DNA from: JBQTGK01 sp052400665
Lineage (GTDB): Bacteria > Bacteroidota > Bacteroidia > Bacteroidales > Marinifilaceae
DNA: 64,000 bases
Reading direction: 5' to 3' (one strand)
NCBI GenBank assembly: GCA_052400665.1
Contig: JBQTGK010000002.1
Positions 28,153 through 36,327 of the stretch are shown one piece after another. Every line of letters starts with the position of its first letter. Position 1 is the stretch's first letter. A model generated the notes under the pieces. That model ran no database searches. It saw only the letters and a list, made by a program, of their open reading frames with translations, and was not told the origin of the DNA. A program made the translations under genes and the position numbers.

Positions 28153-29694
28153 TTACAAGGGAATGTTACCATGTTTTTTTGCCTTTTTCTCCATGTATTT
28201 GTTTTCTAAAGCTTCGAAAGCTGATATAAGTTTTGTTCTTGTATTTGCAGGCTCAATTACTTCATCTACATATCCTTTCTCATCGGCGATATAAGGGTTA
28301 GCGATATTTTCTCTGTAGTCTGAGATCAGTTTGCTTTTTGCTTCTTCCTGATTTTGAGATTTAGCTAAAGTTTTTCTATGTAAGATTTTAACTGCACCTT
28401 CGGGGCCCATAACGGCAATTTCGGCTGTTGGCCAGGCAAAATTGAAATCGCCTCCCATGTTTTTACTGTTCATAACAATGTAAGCACCTCCATAGGCTTT
28501 TCTTACAATTACAGTAATTTTAGGAACACTGGCTTCACTAAAAGCATACAATAGTTTTGCACCTCTTTTTATAATTCCTGAATGCTCTTGATTGCTACCT
28601 GGTAAAAATCCAGGAACGTCCTCCAATACTAAAATTGGGATGTTAAAGGCATCGCAAAATCGTACAAAGCGAGCTGCTTTTTCTGCCGAGTTAATATCTA
28701 AAACACCTGCCAAAACTTTGGGTTGATTGGCAACTATTCCTATTACTTTATTTTCCAAACGAGCAAAGCCTGTTATTATATTTTGGGCAAAATTTTCAGA
28801 AATTTCATAAAAACTGTTTTTGTCTGCTATATTTTTGATAATGCTTTGCATATCATAAGGAATCGTGGTTTCTTCTGGAATTATTATTCCTAGTTTTTTT
28901 GGGTTTTCGGGAGCTTCAAAATCTATTTCTGTAATGGGTGGTGTTTCTACATTGTTCGAAGGCAGATATTGTAATAATTTTCGTACTCCTAAAAGGGTAT
29001 GTTCTTCGTCGTCGTAAACAAAATGGGCAACACCACTTTTAGAGCCATGAATATCTGCACCACCTAATTCTTCCGAATCTGTATTTTCGTTTAGCACTTC
29101 CTTTACCACATCGGGACCAGTAACAAACATGTAAGCAGTATGGCGGCACATAAAAATAAAATCGGTGAGGGCAGGAGAATATACAGCACCTCCTGCAGCG
29201 GGTCCCAGAATTACCGAAATTTGTGGTATTACCCCTGATGATTTTACATTGCGATGAAATATTCCGGCATAACCTGCTAAACTTGCTACGCCTTCTTGTA
29301 TTCTGGCACCACCCGAATCGATTAAGCCGATAATAGGATGTCCCATGCTAAGTGCCATGTCCTGAACTTTCATTATTTTTTCGGCATGTACCGATCCTAA
29401 AGAACCTCCCATGAAAGTGAAATCTTGTGCAAAGGCAAATACTTTGCGTCCATTAATCTTGCCATGTCCACAAATTACGCCATCCCCATAAATGTCTGTA
29501 TTTATATCACCAGCAGGCTTAACAAAAGCATCTATCTCTTCAAAGCTTCCTTCATCAAACAAGATTTCAATTCTTTCGCAGGCAGTTAATTTTCCTTTTT
29601 TATGTTGTTTGGAATAATATTCCCAGTTGTATTGAGCGTTTAACTGTTCTTTTCGATTGTTAAATTTCTGGAACTGTATTCTATTATCTCTCAT
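28153..29694 (-). CDS. acyl-CoA carboxylase / methylmalonyl-CoA decarboxylase, carboxyltransferase subunit
   Basis: A 513-residue carboxyltransferase of the propionyl-CoA carboxylase beta type. I start it at MRDNRIQFQ; an upstream ATG at 29736 adds 14 residues. Acyl-CoA and carboxybiotin site motifs are SGGARIQEGV and KAYGGAYIVMNSK. Length and sequence fit PccB or MmdA. In propionate-forming Bacteroidota this protein works downstream of B12-dependent methylmalonyl-CoA mutase. A cobalamin riboswitch lies about 500 bp upstream on the same strand, so B12 likely controls the operon. Direction of catalysis in the cell is not decided by sequence. Confidence 0.92.
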   Translation of the reverse strand: MRDNRIQFQKFNNRKEQLNAQYNWEYYSKQHKKGKLTACERIEILFDEGSFEEIDAFVKPAGDINTDIYGDGVICGHGKINGRKVFAFAQDFTFMGGSLGSVHAEKIMKVQDMALSMGHPIIGLIDSGGARIQEGVASLAGYAGIFHRNVKSSGVIPQISVILGPAAGGAVYSPALTDFIFMCRHTAYMFVTGPDVVKEVLNENTDSEELGGADIHGSKSGVAHFVYDDEEHTLLGVRKLLQYLPSNNVETPPITEIDFEAPENPKKLGIIIPEETTIPYDMQSIIKNIADKNSFYEISENFAQNIITGFARLENKVIGIVANQPKVLAGVLDINSAEKAARFVRFCDAFNIPILVLEDVPGFLPGSNQEHSGIIKRGAKLLYAFSEASVPKITVIVRKAYGGAYIVMNSKNMGGDFNFAWPTAEIAVMGPEGAVKILHRKTLAKSQNQEEAKSKLISDYRENIANPYIADEKGYVDEVIEPANTRTKLISAFEALENKYMEKKAKKHGNIPL

Positions 29695-29842
29695 ATTTGT
29701 TGGTATATAAGTTCTATTAAAGCTTGGAACTAGCAATTCTATTTTATAGAAATAAGAGAATTATTATCAACATAATATAATAGTTGTGTGATAAATTATT
29801 CTGCATAAAGAATTGCGTAATTTTAAAAATGTAGTGTGTTAA

Positions 29843-29922
29843 ATTATACGAACACAAGACTTTCACGCAAGGGTATCTGAAACAGGAATAAATGATGTGA
29901 AAGCTTATGTTCGTATTATAAT
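29843..29922 (-). repeat. long imperfect inverted repeat in the carboxylase leader
   Basis: Arms 29843-29866 and 29897-29922 pair over about 24 bp (ATTATACGAACACAAG... with ...CTTATGTTCGTATTATAAT) around a 30-nt loop. It lies between cobalamin riboswitch 2 and the carboxyltransferase start. Smaller hairpins (GGATATT / AATATCC, 29998-30016; ATTCTTTTGCAGAAT, about 29976-29990) are nearby. A leader element, transcription-factor site or small mobile repeat are all possible. Confidence 0.5.
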
Positions 29923-30213
29923 CTATAATCAGGTATCAATAAATAATTTTGTAATTATAAGATAGCAGATGAAAAATTCTTTTGCAGAATTAGTATGGAT
30001 ATTGTTAAAATATCCAATGTGTTTCATTTTTAATGCTTGCTCCATTGCGCGAGGAGATTTGCTTGCTTTTTGCATAACTAAACAATTTAATGTTAAAACT
30101 GTATGCTTATGCTAATAAAATAAAACAGGTAGAAATGAATTGATAAAAGTTAGCAATTCGTTTTGTAGAAACCTGATTTATAGCTTATTTCGCGAAAGCA
30201 TCAATCGAATTAT

Positions 30214-30376
30214 TATAAGACAGGTTTCCTGGCTTTTCCTTTTGCAACACCTTCCCATTCCTTTAGTGTAGAACAGTGGTTTGTTTGTTGCAAACTGTTA
30301 ATGGAATTTACAGTTGCGCGTCAGCTCACGATTTTAACGTGATTCCCTATTAAACCCTTTTTAAAGGGTACCTTAT
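30214..30376 (-). promoter_or_regulatory. cobalamin riboswitch upstream of the acyl-CoA carboxylase operon
   Basis: On the minus strand the aptamer elements occur in order: ATAAGGTACCC, TTAATAGGGAATCACG, GTGAGCTGACGCGCAACTGTAA, CCACTGTT, AATGGGAAGG, AAGCCAGGAAACCTGTCTTAT. ATAAGG and CTTAT close P1. The next gene on this strand is the carboxyltransferase. A leader segment (CAGGTTTC, plus 30168-30175) is complementary to GAAACCTG inside the aptamer and could form a competing structure. Confidence 0.92.
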
Positions 30377-30387
30377 TTTTTGACCAT

Positions 30388-30421
30388 GCAAATATTTGAA
30401 ATTTTTTTCGAACTAAGCAAG
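30388..30421 (-). promoter_or_regulatory. predicted promoter of riboswitch 2
   Basis: A 34-nt block matching the block before riboswitch 3 (32841-32874) at all but about five positions. On the minus strand it offers TTGC and TTAG/TTTG-like -33 elements and an AATATTTG -7-like box just before the aptamer. Confidence 0.5.
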
Positions 30422-30486
30422 TCTTTTCTTGAAAATATGTTAAAATGTATCGAGAAATAGTTTTCTATTTAACTATTTTATAGTTG

Positions 30487-30525
30487 AAAACCCCGCAAAA
30501 AGAGAAAACTTTTATGCGGGGTTTA
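30487..30525 (-). terminator. terminator of the AspT-type transporter gene
   Basis: Stem AAACCCCGCA / TGCGGGGTTT, 53 bp past the transporter stop, with T-rich flank on the minus strand. Confidence 0.82.
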
Positions 30526-30577
30526 TTTGAAAAACAGACCATAATCCTGTCGAGATTATAATCAGGAAAAATATGTT

Positions 30578-32233
30578 TTAGCTAAACATTAAGACTAAAA
30601 TTTGCGCAAGTAAAACTCTTAAGAACATTACCAATGGATAAACCGTGGCATAGGCAGTTGATTGAGCCTGAACTGGTGAGATAGAATTTGCAAATTCCAA
30701 AGCTGGTGGATCGGTCATTGATCCGGCCAATAATCCGCAAATAGAAAGGTAATTGAGCTTCATTATTCGAGCAATTATTGCAAATGTAATTAAAGGCAGA
30801 AACGTAATTGCCATACCATACATCATCCAAATGTATCCTTCGCCCAAAAGTGTTTCTACAAAATGTTTTCCCGATGAAAGTCCTACGCAGGCAAGGAAAA
30901 GGACTATGCCAAGTTCTCTAATAAAAAGGTTGGCACTCGGGGTCATATAAAAATCGAGTTTTCCAATTCGTCCGGTATGGCCTAAAATTAATGCAACAAG
31001 AAGTGGTCCGCCAGCTAATCCTAATTTTGCAGGAGCAGGTAATCCTGGAATTTGAAAGGGAATGAGTCCGATTATGATTCCAAATAATATCCCCATAAAA
31101 ATGGGTAAAATGTTAGGGTGAGAAAGATCTTTAACCGAGTTACCTAAAAGTTTAGCTACTTCGGGTAATGCAGTTTTTTCACCAACAATTCTTACTGTAT
31201 CCCCAAATTCGATACTGTCTTCTTCGGTAGGTACTAGTTCTGTACTATTTCGGTAAATACGGGTAATGTTAACAGGAAAACGTCTTGAAATACCAATTTG
31301 CTTGATACTTTTTCCGGTTATTTTTTTATTGGTAATAACGACTTGTTGCATTGCCATTCGACCAGTGATTCCTAAATTTTTGGTTGGTTTAATTTTACCA
31401 AGATTTAGTTCAATATTATCAAAATTAGCTTGGGTAGAAACTCCAAATAGTTTGTCGCCCGATTGCAATACCAGTTCGGCATCAGGAGGGAGAAATTCGC
31501 CATTTCTTTTAATTCTTGATAGAACAAAATCCTTATTACAGGTACTCATTAAAAAGGCAATATTTCTGCCAAATAGATTCTGGTTGCTTATTTCTATATT
31601 TATGGCAATTGGATTTCCATCTAAACCTGTTATCTCTTTACGATATTGTTCCTCTTCTTTTTTAATATTTATTTTGTAGAATATACGAAGTAGAATCATA
31701 CTAATAATTATCCCGAATATCCCGAAAGGATAGGCTACAGCATATCCCATGCCCACAACTTCGGTGTTTTGAGGCATGTTAAGAACATCGGTAATGGTTT
31801 GTTGGGCAGCACCTAAAGCTGGGGTGTTGGTAACAGCACCACACATAACACCTGTAATAACCGATACCGGAACATTAAAAATGTACTTAATAGCTATGGC
31901 AGTACAAAATCCCATAAGTACAATTCCTGAGGCAAGCATATTAATACGTAAACCATTTTTTTTGAGAGAAGGAATAAATCGGGGGCCAACTTCTAAACCA
32001 ATAGAATAGACGAATAGGATTAATCCAAATTCCTTAATAAAGTGGATAACATGAGGATCGGTAACCGCTCCTAGGTGGCCAATTAATAATCCTGAAAATA
32101 GTATACCGGCAATGCCCAGTTTAATTTTGAAAAATTTAATCTTCCCAATTAAAATACCTAACACAGCAACCATACAAATAATGATAATGGAAGATGCTGT
32201 ACTGGGTTTTGTGAGTAAATCTAAAAAATGCAT
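30578..32233 (-). CDS. AspT/YidE/YbjL-family putative transporter with RCK domains
   Basis: A 551-residue membrane protein with the duplicated AspT layout: about five N-terminal helices (residues 15-185), two central TrkA-C/RCK_C regulatory domains (about 205-370), then about five C-terminal helices. The repeated hydrophobic signature appears in both halves (EFGLILFVYSIGLEVG and ELGIVLFLACVGLSSG; GAVTNTPALGAAQ and GSMTDPPALEFA). AspT itself exchanges aspartate for alanine; most homologues have no known substrate. This copy is preceded by its own cobalamin riboswitch, so the substrate may relate to B12 or the methylmalonyl/succinate pathway. Function otherwise unassigned. Confidence 0.85.
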   Translation of the reverse strand: MHFLDLLTKPSTASSIIIICMVAVLGILIGKIKFFKIKLGIAGILFSGLLIGHLGAVTDPHVIHFIKEFGLILFVYSIGLEVGPRFIPSLKKNGLRINMLASGIVLMGFCTAIAIKYIFNVPVSVITGVMCGAVTNTPALGAAQQTITDVLNMPQNTEVVGMGYAVAYPFGIFGIIISMILLRIFYKINIKKEEEQYRKEITGLDGNPIAINIEISNQNLFGRNIAFLMSTCNKDFVLSRIKRNGEFLPPDAELVLQSGDKLFGVSTQANFDNIELNLGKIKPTKNLGITGRMAMQQVVITNKKITGKSIKQIGISRRFPVNITRIYRNSTELVPTEEDSIEFGDTVRIVGEKTALPEVAKLLGNSVKDLSHPNILPIFMGILFGIIIGLIPFQIPGLPAPAKLGLAGGPLLVALILGHTGRIGKLDFYMTPSANLFIRELGIVLFLACVGLSSGKHFVETLLGEGYIWMMYGMAITFLPLITFAIIARIMKLNYLSICGLLAGSMTDPPALEFANSISPVQAQSTAYATVYPLVMFLRVLLAQILVLMFS

Positions 32234-32665
32234 GTAGAGTATTGATTTATTTAGGTTAAATGATTACGGAGTGGTTAAAAAGAACTTTGTGTTTGACAAT
32301 TAGATAATTCTATTTGTGATACCAAATGCTTAGGGAACTTATTTTTTATAAAAATAATTATAGGTTTTGTAATTAACAAAATGCAAATCTTGTTTTAGCC
32401 TTAGTACCTAGTTGCAGATTAGTATTTGTTTATGACGAAGAATCGGTCGTAGTAGTCCTTATAAAAATAGGGTTAATTTTAGCTTTAATTTGGAATGAAA
32501 ACTTCATAACGCGGGAAGTTTGTTTTGCAACTTTCATAACTTTATTTAATTGAGTTACGATCGAGAGCTTTGCGCAAAAATGTAAAGCAGGCGAAAGAAT
32601 AGGCTATTAAGCGAATATTTTTGCCGATTTATACTTTATAGCGCGAAAGTTCAATCTAAATTTAA

Positions 32666-32829
32666 AAATAAGACAGGTTTCCTGGCTTTCCTATTTACAG
32701 GGCCTTCCCATTTCATATTTCGAAACAGTGGCATCAATCCTATAAACATATATTTGGAATTACAGTTGCGCGTCAGCTCATGATTTTCACATGATTCCCT
32801 TTTAATTCTCTTTTACGAAAAATCCTATT
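32666..32829 (-). promoter_or_regulatory. cobalamin riboswitch upstream of the AspT-type transporter
   Basis: Minus-strand aptamer elements: AATTAAAAGGGAATCATG, CATGAGCTGACGCGCAACTGTAA, GCCACTGTT, AATGGGAAGGCCC, AAAGCCAGGAAACCTGTC. AAATAGG and CTTATTT can close P1. Downstream CTTTCGCG..ATAA..TATAAATC is also conserved after riboswitch 2. The next gene on the strand, about 430 bp away, is the transporter. Confidence 0.92.
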
Positions 32830-32840
32830 TGTTTGTCGCC

Positions 32841-32874
32841 GCAAAGATTCGAAATTTTTTTTGAACAAAGCAAA
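32841..32874 (-). promoter_or_regulatory. predicted promoter of riboswitch 3
   Basis: A 34-nt block nearly identical to 30388-30421. On the minus strand it has TTTGCTTTG as the -33 area and AATCTTTG as a -7-like box, placed just before the aptamer. Confidence 0.5.
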
Positions 32875-32999
32875 TGTTTTGTGATAAATTAAAACATAAA
32901 AATTATTGTAACGCTTTAATGCCGATGAATAAAAAAATAGGGGTTTGATAAAAAATTCTTATGTTTGATATTCATAGGAATCCTTTTAAAATTGAACAG

Positions 33000-33314
33000 A
33001 TGGAAATAAAAAAAAATGAAACACAACTAGTGTGTATTGCTAAATTTATAGCTAAAGATGGAGAAGTTGAGCAGTTAATTGAAAATTTGCATGCTTTAAT
33101 TCCATATACTCTGCAAGAAGGAGGATGTATTCGTTATGAATTAAATCAGTGTATTGAAAATCCTAATAGAATTACATTTATTGAGAAGTGGTATAATAAG
33201 GAAACTTTCGATGCTCATAATGGTTCATCTTATATTCAGGAGTTTTTTAACGAAGGAAATCCATATCATGTTAAAGAGTTTGAGGTTAGCTTGCACAAGG
33301 AGCTGTTGGCCTAG
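33000..33314 (+). CDS. antibiotic-biosynthesis-monooxygenase (ABM) domain protein
   Basis: A 104-residue single ABM domain of the YgiN/quinol-monooxygenase type. I chose ATG 33000; an upstream ATG (32961) adds 13 residues outside the domain. Typical segments: CIAKFIAKDGEVEQL, EGGCIRYELNQ, FIEKWYNKETFDAH. Such proteins are small dimeric oxygenases or quinone/haem-linked enzymes. Monocistronic with a strong terminator. Substrate unknown. Confidence 0.85.
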   Translation: MEIKKNETQLVCIAKFIAKDGEVEQLIENLHALIPYTLQEGGCIRYELNQCIENPNRITFIEKWYNKETFDAHNGSSYIQEFFNEGNPYHVKEFEVSLHKELLA

Positions 33315-33365
33315 TTAAACTCTAATAATTTTGTATTATAGAATAATTCAAGTTTTTTTTAATAG

Positions 33366-33414
33366 AAAGAGGCAAACCGATCTGATTTGAGATTTATCGG
33401 TTTGCCTCTTTTTA
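33366..33414. terminator. bidirectional terminator
   Basis: Perfect 16-bp stem (AAAGAGGCAAACCGAT / ATCGGTTTGCCTCTTT) with a 14-nt loop and T run, between the convergent ABM and SatP-like genes. Confidence 0.9.
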
Positions 33415-33458
33415 TATCACTAAACTTTTACTCGTTAAGAGCAAAGAAAAAGTAATTT

Positions 33459-34031
33459 TTATTTTCCAGATTTAATCCAGGGTTTTCCAACTTTTAAAAT
33501 TGTACGACCTGCAACATCGTTAATAATAATTGCTGCCATCATGTACCAGGCGCAAAGGGCACAAATAATTAACTCATATCCTGCAACAAGGTTTAAAAAT
33601 GGAAATCCGAAGTGTCCTAAATCCAAAAGAATAAAGCCAATTACCAAAGTGGTAAAAGTTGTTGCCATTGCGGTATGAATAAAGAAAGAAGCTACCCATA
33701 AGATTAGGGTAAATAAAGTCCAGGCAACTAAATAGTATCCTACATCAGTGGTACTCGATTTATACAATCCAAAGTAGTTAAGCATCCAGATAACTCCTAA
33801 ACCAATCCAAAAAGATCCGTAAGCCGAAAAAGCTGCAAAGCCAAAATTATTTCCATTTTTGTGCTCTAACATTCCTGCCATTAATTGTGCTAGTCCGCCA
33901 AATACAAATCCCATCGCCACAACCGGGCCTAATCCGCACAAACCAATGTTGTGCAATTGTAATAATAGGGTTGTTCATCCAAACCCTCCCAATCCAACAA
34001 CAGCCGGATTACCTAATTTTACGTTACTCAT
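33459..34031 (-). pseudogene. SatP/YaaH acetate-uptake transporter with in-frame TGA at codon 19
   Basis: The full frame begins at ATG 34029-34031 with MSNVKLGNPAVVGLGGFG, the normal N terminus of GPR1/FUN34/YaaH (SatP) acetate transporters, which continue with a hydrophobic residue and TTxLL. Here that next codon is TGA (33975-33977). The same frame then runs on intact: TTLLLQLHNIGLCGLGP, six predicted helices, KNGNNFGFAAFSAYGSFW, to a normal stop at 33459. There is no other defect, so this is a recent nonsense mutation, a sequencing error, or readthrough. Without the first 19 residues the first helix lacks its conserved NPAxxGLxGFG motif. Confidence 0.8.
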
Positions 34032-34223
34032 CGCTAATTTATTTTTCCTGATTCAGCGCGCTAAAATAGCAAATTGTTTATAACCTTGAGACGGCAATTT
34101 TTCGGTTTAATAACATGCTATAAACCATTAATTTAGAATTAATTCAAGAGGAAATGGAAGTAAAATAAGTATGATAGTGAATTTTGTTAAATACTATTTT
34201 AATATTGCGTATATTTTAATTTA

Positions 34224-36272
34224 TTATGTTTTTTTATTTATGGGAAGCGTGAAATAGAATTGAGAACCTTTATTTTTTTCTGATTCAACCCATATTTTTC
34301 CACCCAGCATTTGTACATAAGCCTTGCAAATGGCTAGTCCCAAACCCGATCCTTCTATTACTTTGGTTGCTTCATGATCGGCTTGTATAAATCGATTGAA
34401 AATTTTATCTAGCATAAATTTGTCAATTCCAATACCTGTATCACTAACTTCAAATTTTAAGAAATTATTATGAATGGTGTAGGTGAATTCAATTGAGCCC
34501 GAATTCGTGTATTTTATCGCATTCTTAATTAAGTTTGTAATTATAGAAGTGAATTTTTCTTTGTCGCTTATAACTACATATTTATAATTTGAGATAAGAG
34601 GTGTGAAAATTAATTTGATATTTTTTTTCTTAGCCTCGGGGGAAAAGAATTGTTCAATGTATTGCAATTCTTCATTAAGATCTATTTCAGAATAATCAAG
34701 TTCCATTTGTCCCGATTCAATCTTCGAAATGTCTACCAAATCATTAATTGTAGATAGCATTCGTGTACTACTTTCCTCTATAATATTAATGTATTGATTT
34801 TGTTTATAGTTATTAATATCTTTTTTCTTTAACAGGCTTGTAAATCCAAGTATAGCATTCATTGGGGTGCGAATTTCGTGGCTCATATTGGCTAAAAAAG
34901 CAGATTTTAACCGATCACTTTCTTCAGCTTTTTCTTTTGCCTTTATTAGTTCTGCTTTATCTTTTTTCTGTTGGCTAATATCTCTTATAATACCTTGTGA
35001 TATTAGTATGTTATTTGAACGAAAGTAATTTTCGGAAATTTGCAGGTTTAATTTTACACCACTTTTTGTTTGACCACATATTTCAAAAATATTAGCTGGA
35101 GTTTCACCTCTTTTTAACATTTCTACTCTATTTATAATTTGCGCTCTAGAGGAAGGATGAATCAGTTTTTCTACAAGAAAATGCTGAGATTTACATTCGC
35201 TTTGTGAATAGCCAAACATTTCCATAAATGAATGATTTGCCATTTGTAATTGTCCGTTATACATTATATAAATTGCATCGTACGACGATTCTATAATTTT
35301 ACGGAATTTAAGTTCGCTTTCCTGTAATTTATGAGTTTGTTTTCGTACAATTCGTCTAAGGCTAGTGAGCCAAATCCATAATAAAACAAGACAAATGCTT
35401 AATGTTGCGAGAATAATAATTATGGTTTTTTTAGTGTTTGAATCCATTTCAGGAGAAACAGCATATACCCACTTTCTAAATAGTTGTTTTTGTTTTTGTA
35501 TGGTAATTTGATCTACCGCCGAGTCTAATAGTTTAAATAGTTCAGGATCATTAATAGATGTGGCAGCTGATAATCGATTCATATATCCACTTTCTGATTC
35601 AATTTTAAGATTTGTGATTCCTTGTTCTTCAATAATATAGCTAGCATACATCTGATTAATTATCATTGCATCATAGGTATTAGAAACAACTCCTCGTAAT
35701 CCTTCCACATCATTTTTAACCCCATGGCTAATTATTTCCGGATAGTATTTTTCTAAATAATCATTAGCCGTATAATTTGAAACAATACAAACTTTTTTTC
35801 CCTTAAGGTCATCCATAGAACTTATGTGACTATTTTTGTTTGTGACAATTACATAAGGAATTTTAACAAATGAATTGGTGAAAGAAAGAAAATTTTTTCG
35901 CTTATAAGAAGCAGCAATACCTACAATTACGAAATTTTGCGCTGTTTTAGAATAATCTATTAGTTCAGCCCATGTATCAAAATGTCTGCTTTTGAATTTG
36001 TAATTTAGTTGAGATTCAATTTCTTTCTGAAAATCTATGAGTAATCCAACATATTCGCCATTTTCGTTATGATAGGCATTAGGGGGAGCTTCATAGCCAA
36101 AAAGAATTTCTATTGCTTGTTTGTTTTTACCTAATTGTTCAATTTTATTAGTCTCATAATTTTCGGTGAATCGACAAGAGGGAAGTAAGAAAAATGCAAT
36201 TAATAAACTTATAAGTTCATAGACTGATAAGGTATTAATTGCATTTGTATATTGGGTAGTATTAAGAGTCAC
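34224..36272 (-). CDS. sensor histidine kinase with extracellular solute-binding and PAS domains
   Basis: A 682-residue kinase. After an N-terminal hydrophobic segment, residues about 50-275 form a family-3 solute-binding domain outside the membrane (GYEAPPNAYHNENGEYVGLLID ... is the typical opening). One helix spans about 283-305, followed by PAS (about 320-440), HisKA with the phosphorylated His in MSHEIRTPMNAI, and HATPase_c (NLIKNAIKYT, DTGIGI, GSGLGLAI). The domain order suggests direct sensing of a small polar solute such as an amino acid. No receiver domain or adjacent response regulator. Confidence 0.92.
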   Translation of the reverse strand: MTLNTTQYTNAINTLSVYELISLLIAFFLLPSCRFTENYETNKIEQLGKNKQAIEILFGYEAPPNAYHNENGEYVGLLIDFQKEIESQLNYKFKSRHFDTWAELIDYSKTAQNFVIVGIAASYKRKNFLSFTNSFVKIPYVIVTNKNSHISSMDDLKGKKVCIVSNYTANDYLEKYYPEIISHGVKNDVEGLRGVVSNTYDAMIINQMYASYIIEEQGITNLKIESESGYMNRLSAATSINDPELFKLLDSAVDQITIQKQKQLFRKWVYAVSPEMDSNTKKTIIIILATLSICLVLLWIWLTSLRRIVRKQTHKLQESELKFRKIIESSYDAIYIMYNGQLQMANHSFMEMFGYSQSECKSQHFLVEKLIHPSSRAQIINRVEMLKRGETPANIFEICGQTKSGVKLNLQISENYFRSNNILISQGIIRDISQQKKDKAELIKAKEKAEESDRLKSAFLANMSHEIRTPMNAILGFTSLLKKKDINNYKQNQYINIIEESSTRMLSTINDLVDISKIESGQMELDYSEIDLNEELQYIEQFFSPEAKKKNIKLIFTPLISNYKYVVISDKEKFTSIITNLIKNAIKYTNSGSIEFTYTIHNNFLKFEVSDTGIGIDKFMLDKIFNRFIQADHEATKVIEGSGLGLAICKAYVQMLGGKIWVESEKNKGSQFYFTLPINKKT

Positions 36273-36327
36273 AGAATATAGTTTTATGTAAATCTTAATG
36301 TACGTATAGTAAATAAAAAGGTTATGT

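Noticed and set aside
29969..30115. 48-codon frame on the plus strand in the carboxylase leader
   Set aside because: A -7-like TAATTTTG is present but no -33 box, no recognisable protein, and overlapping hairpins explain the sequence better.
31266..31679. 137-codon frame opposite the AspT-type transporter
   Set aside because: A shadow of the transporter's RCK region in the opposite strand.
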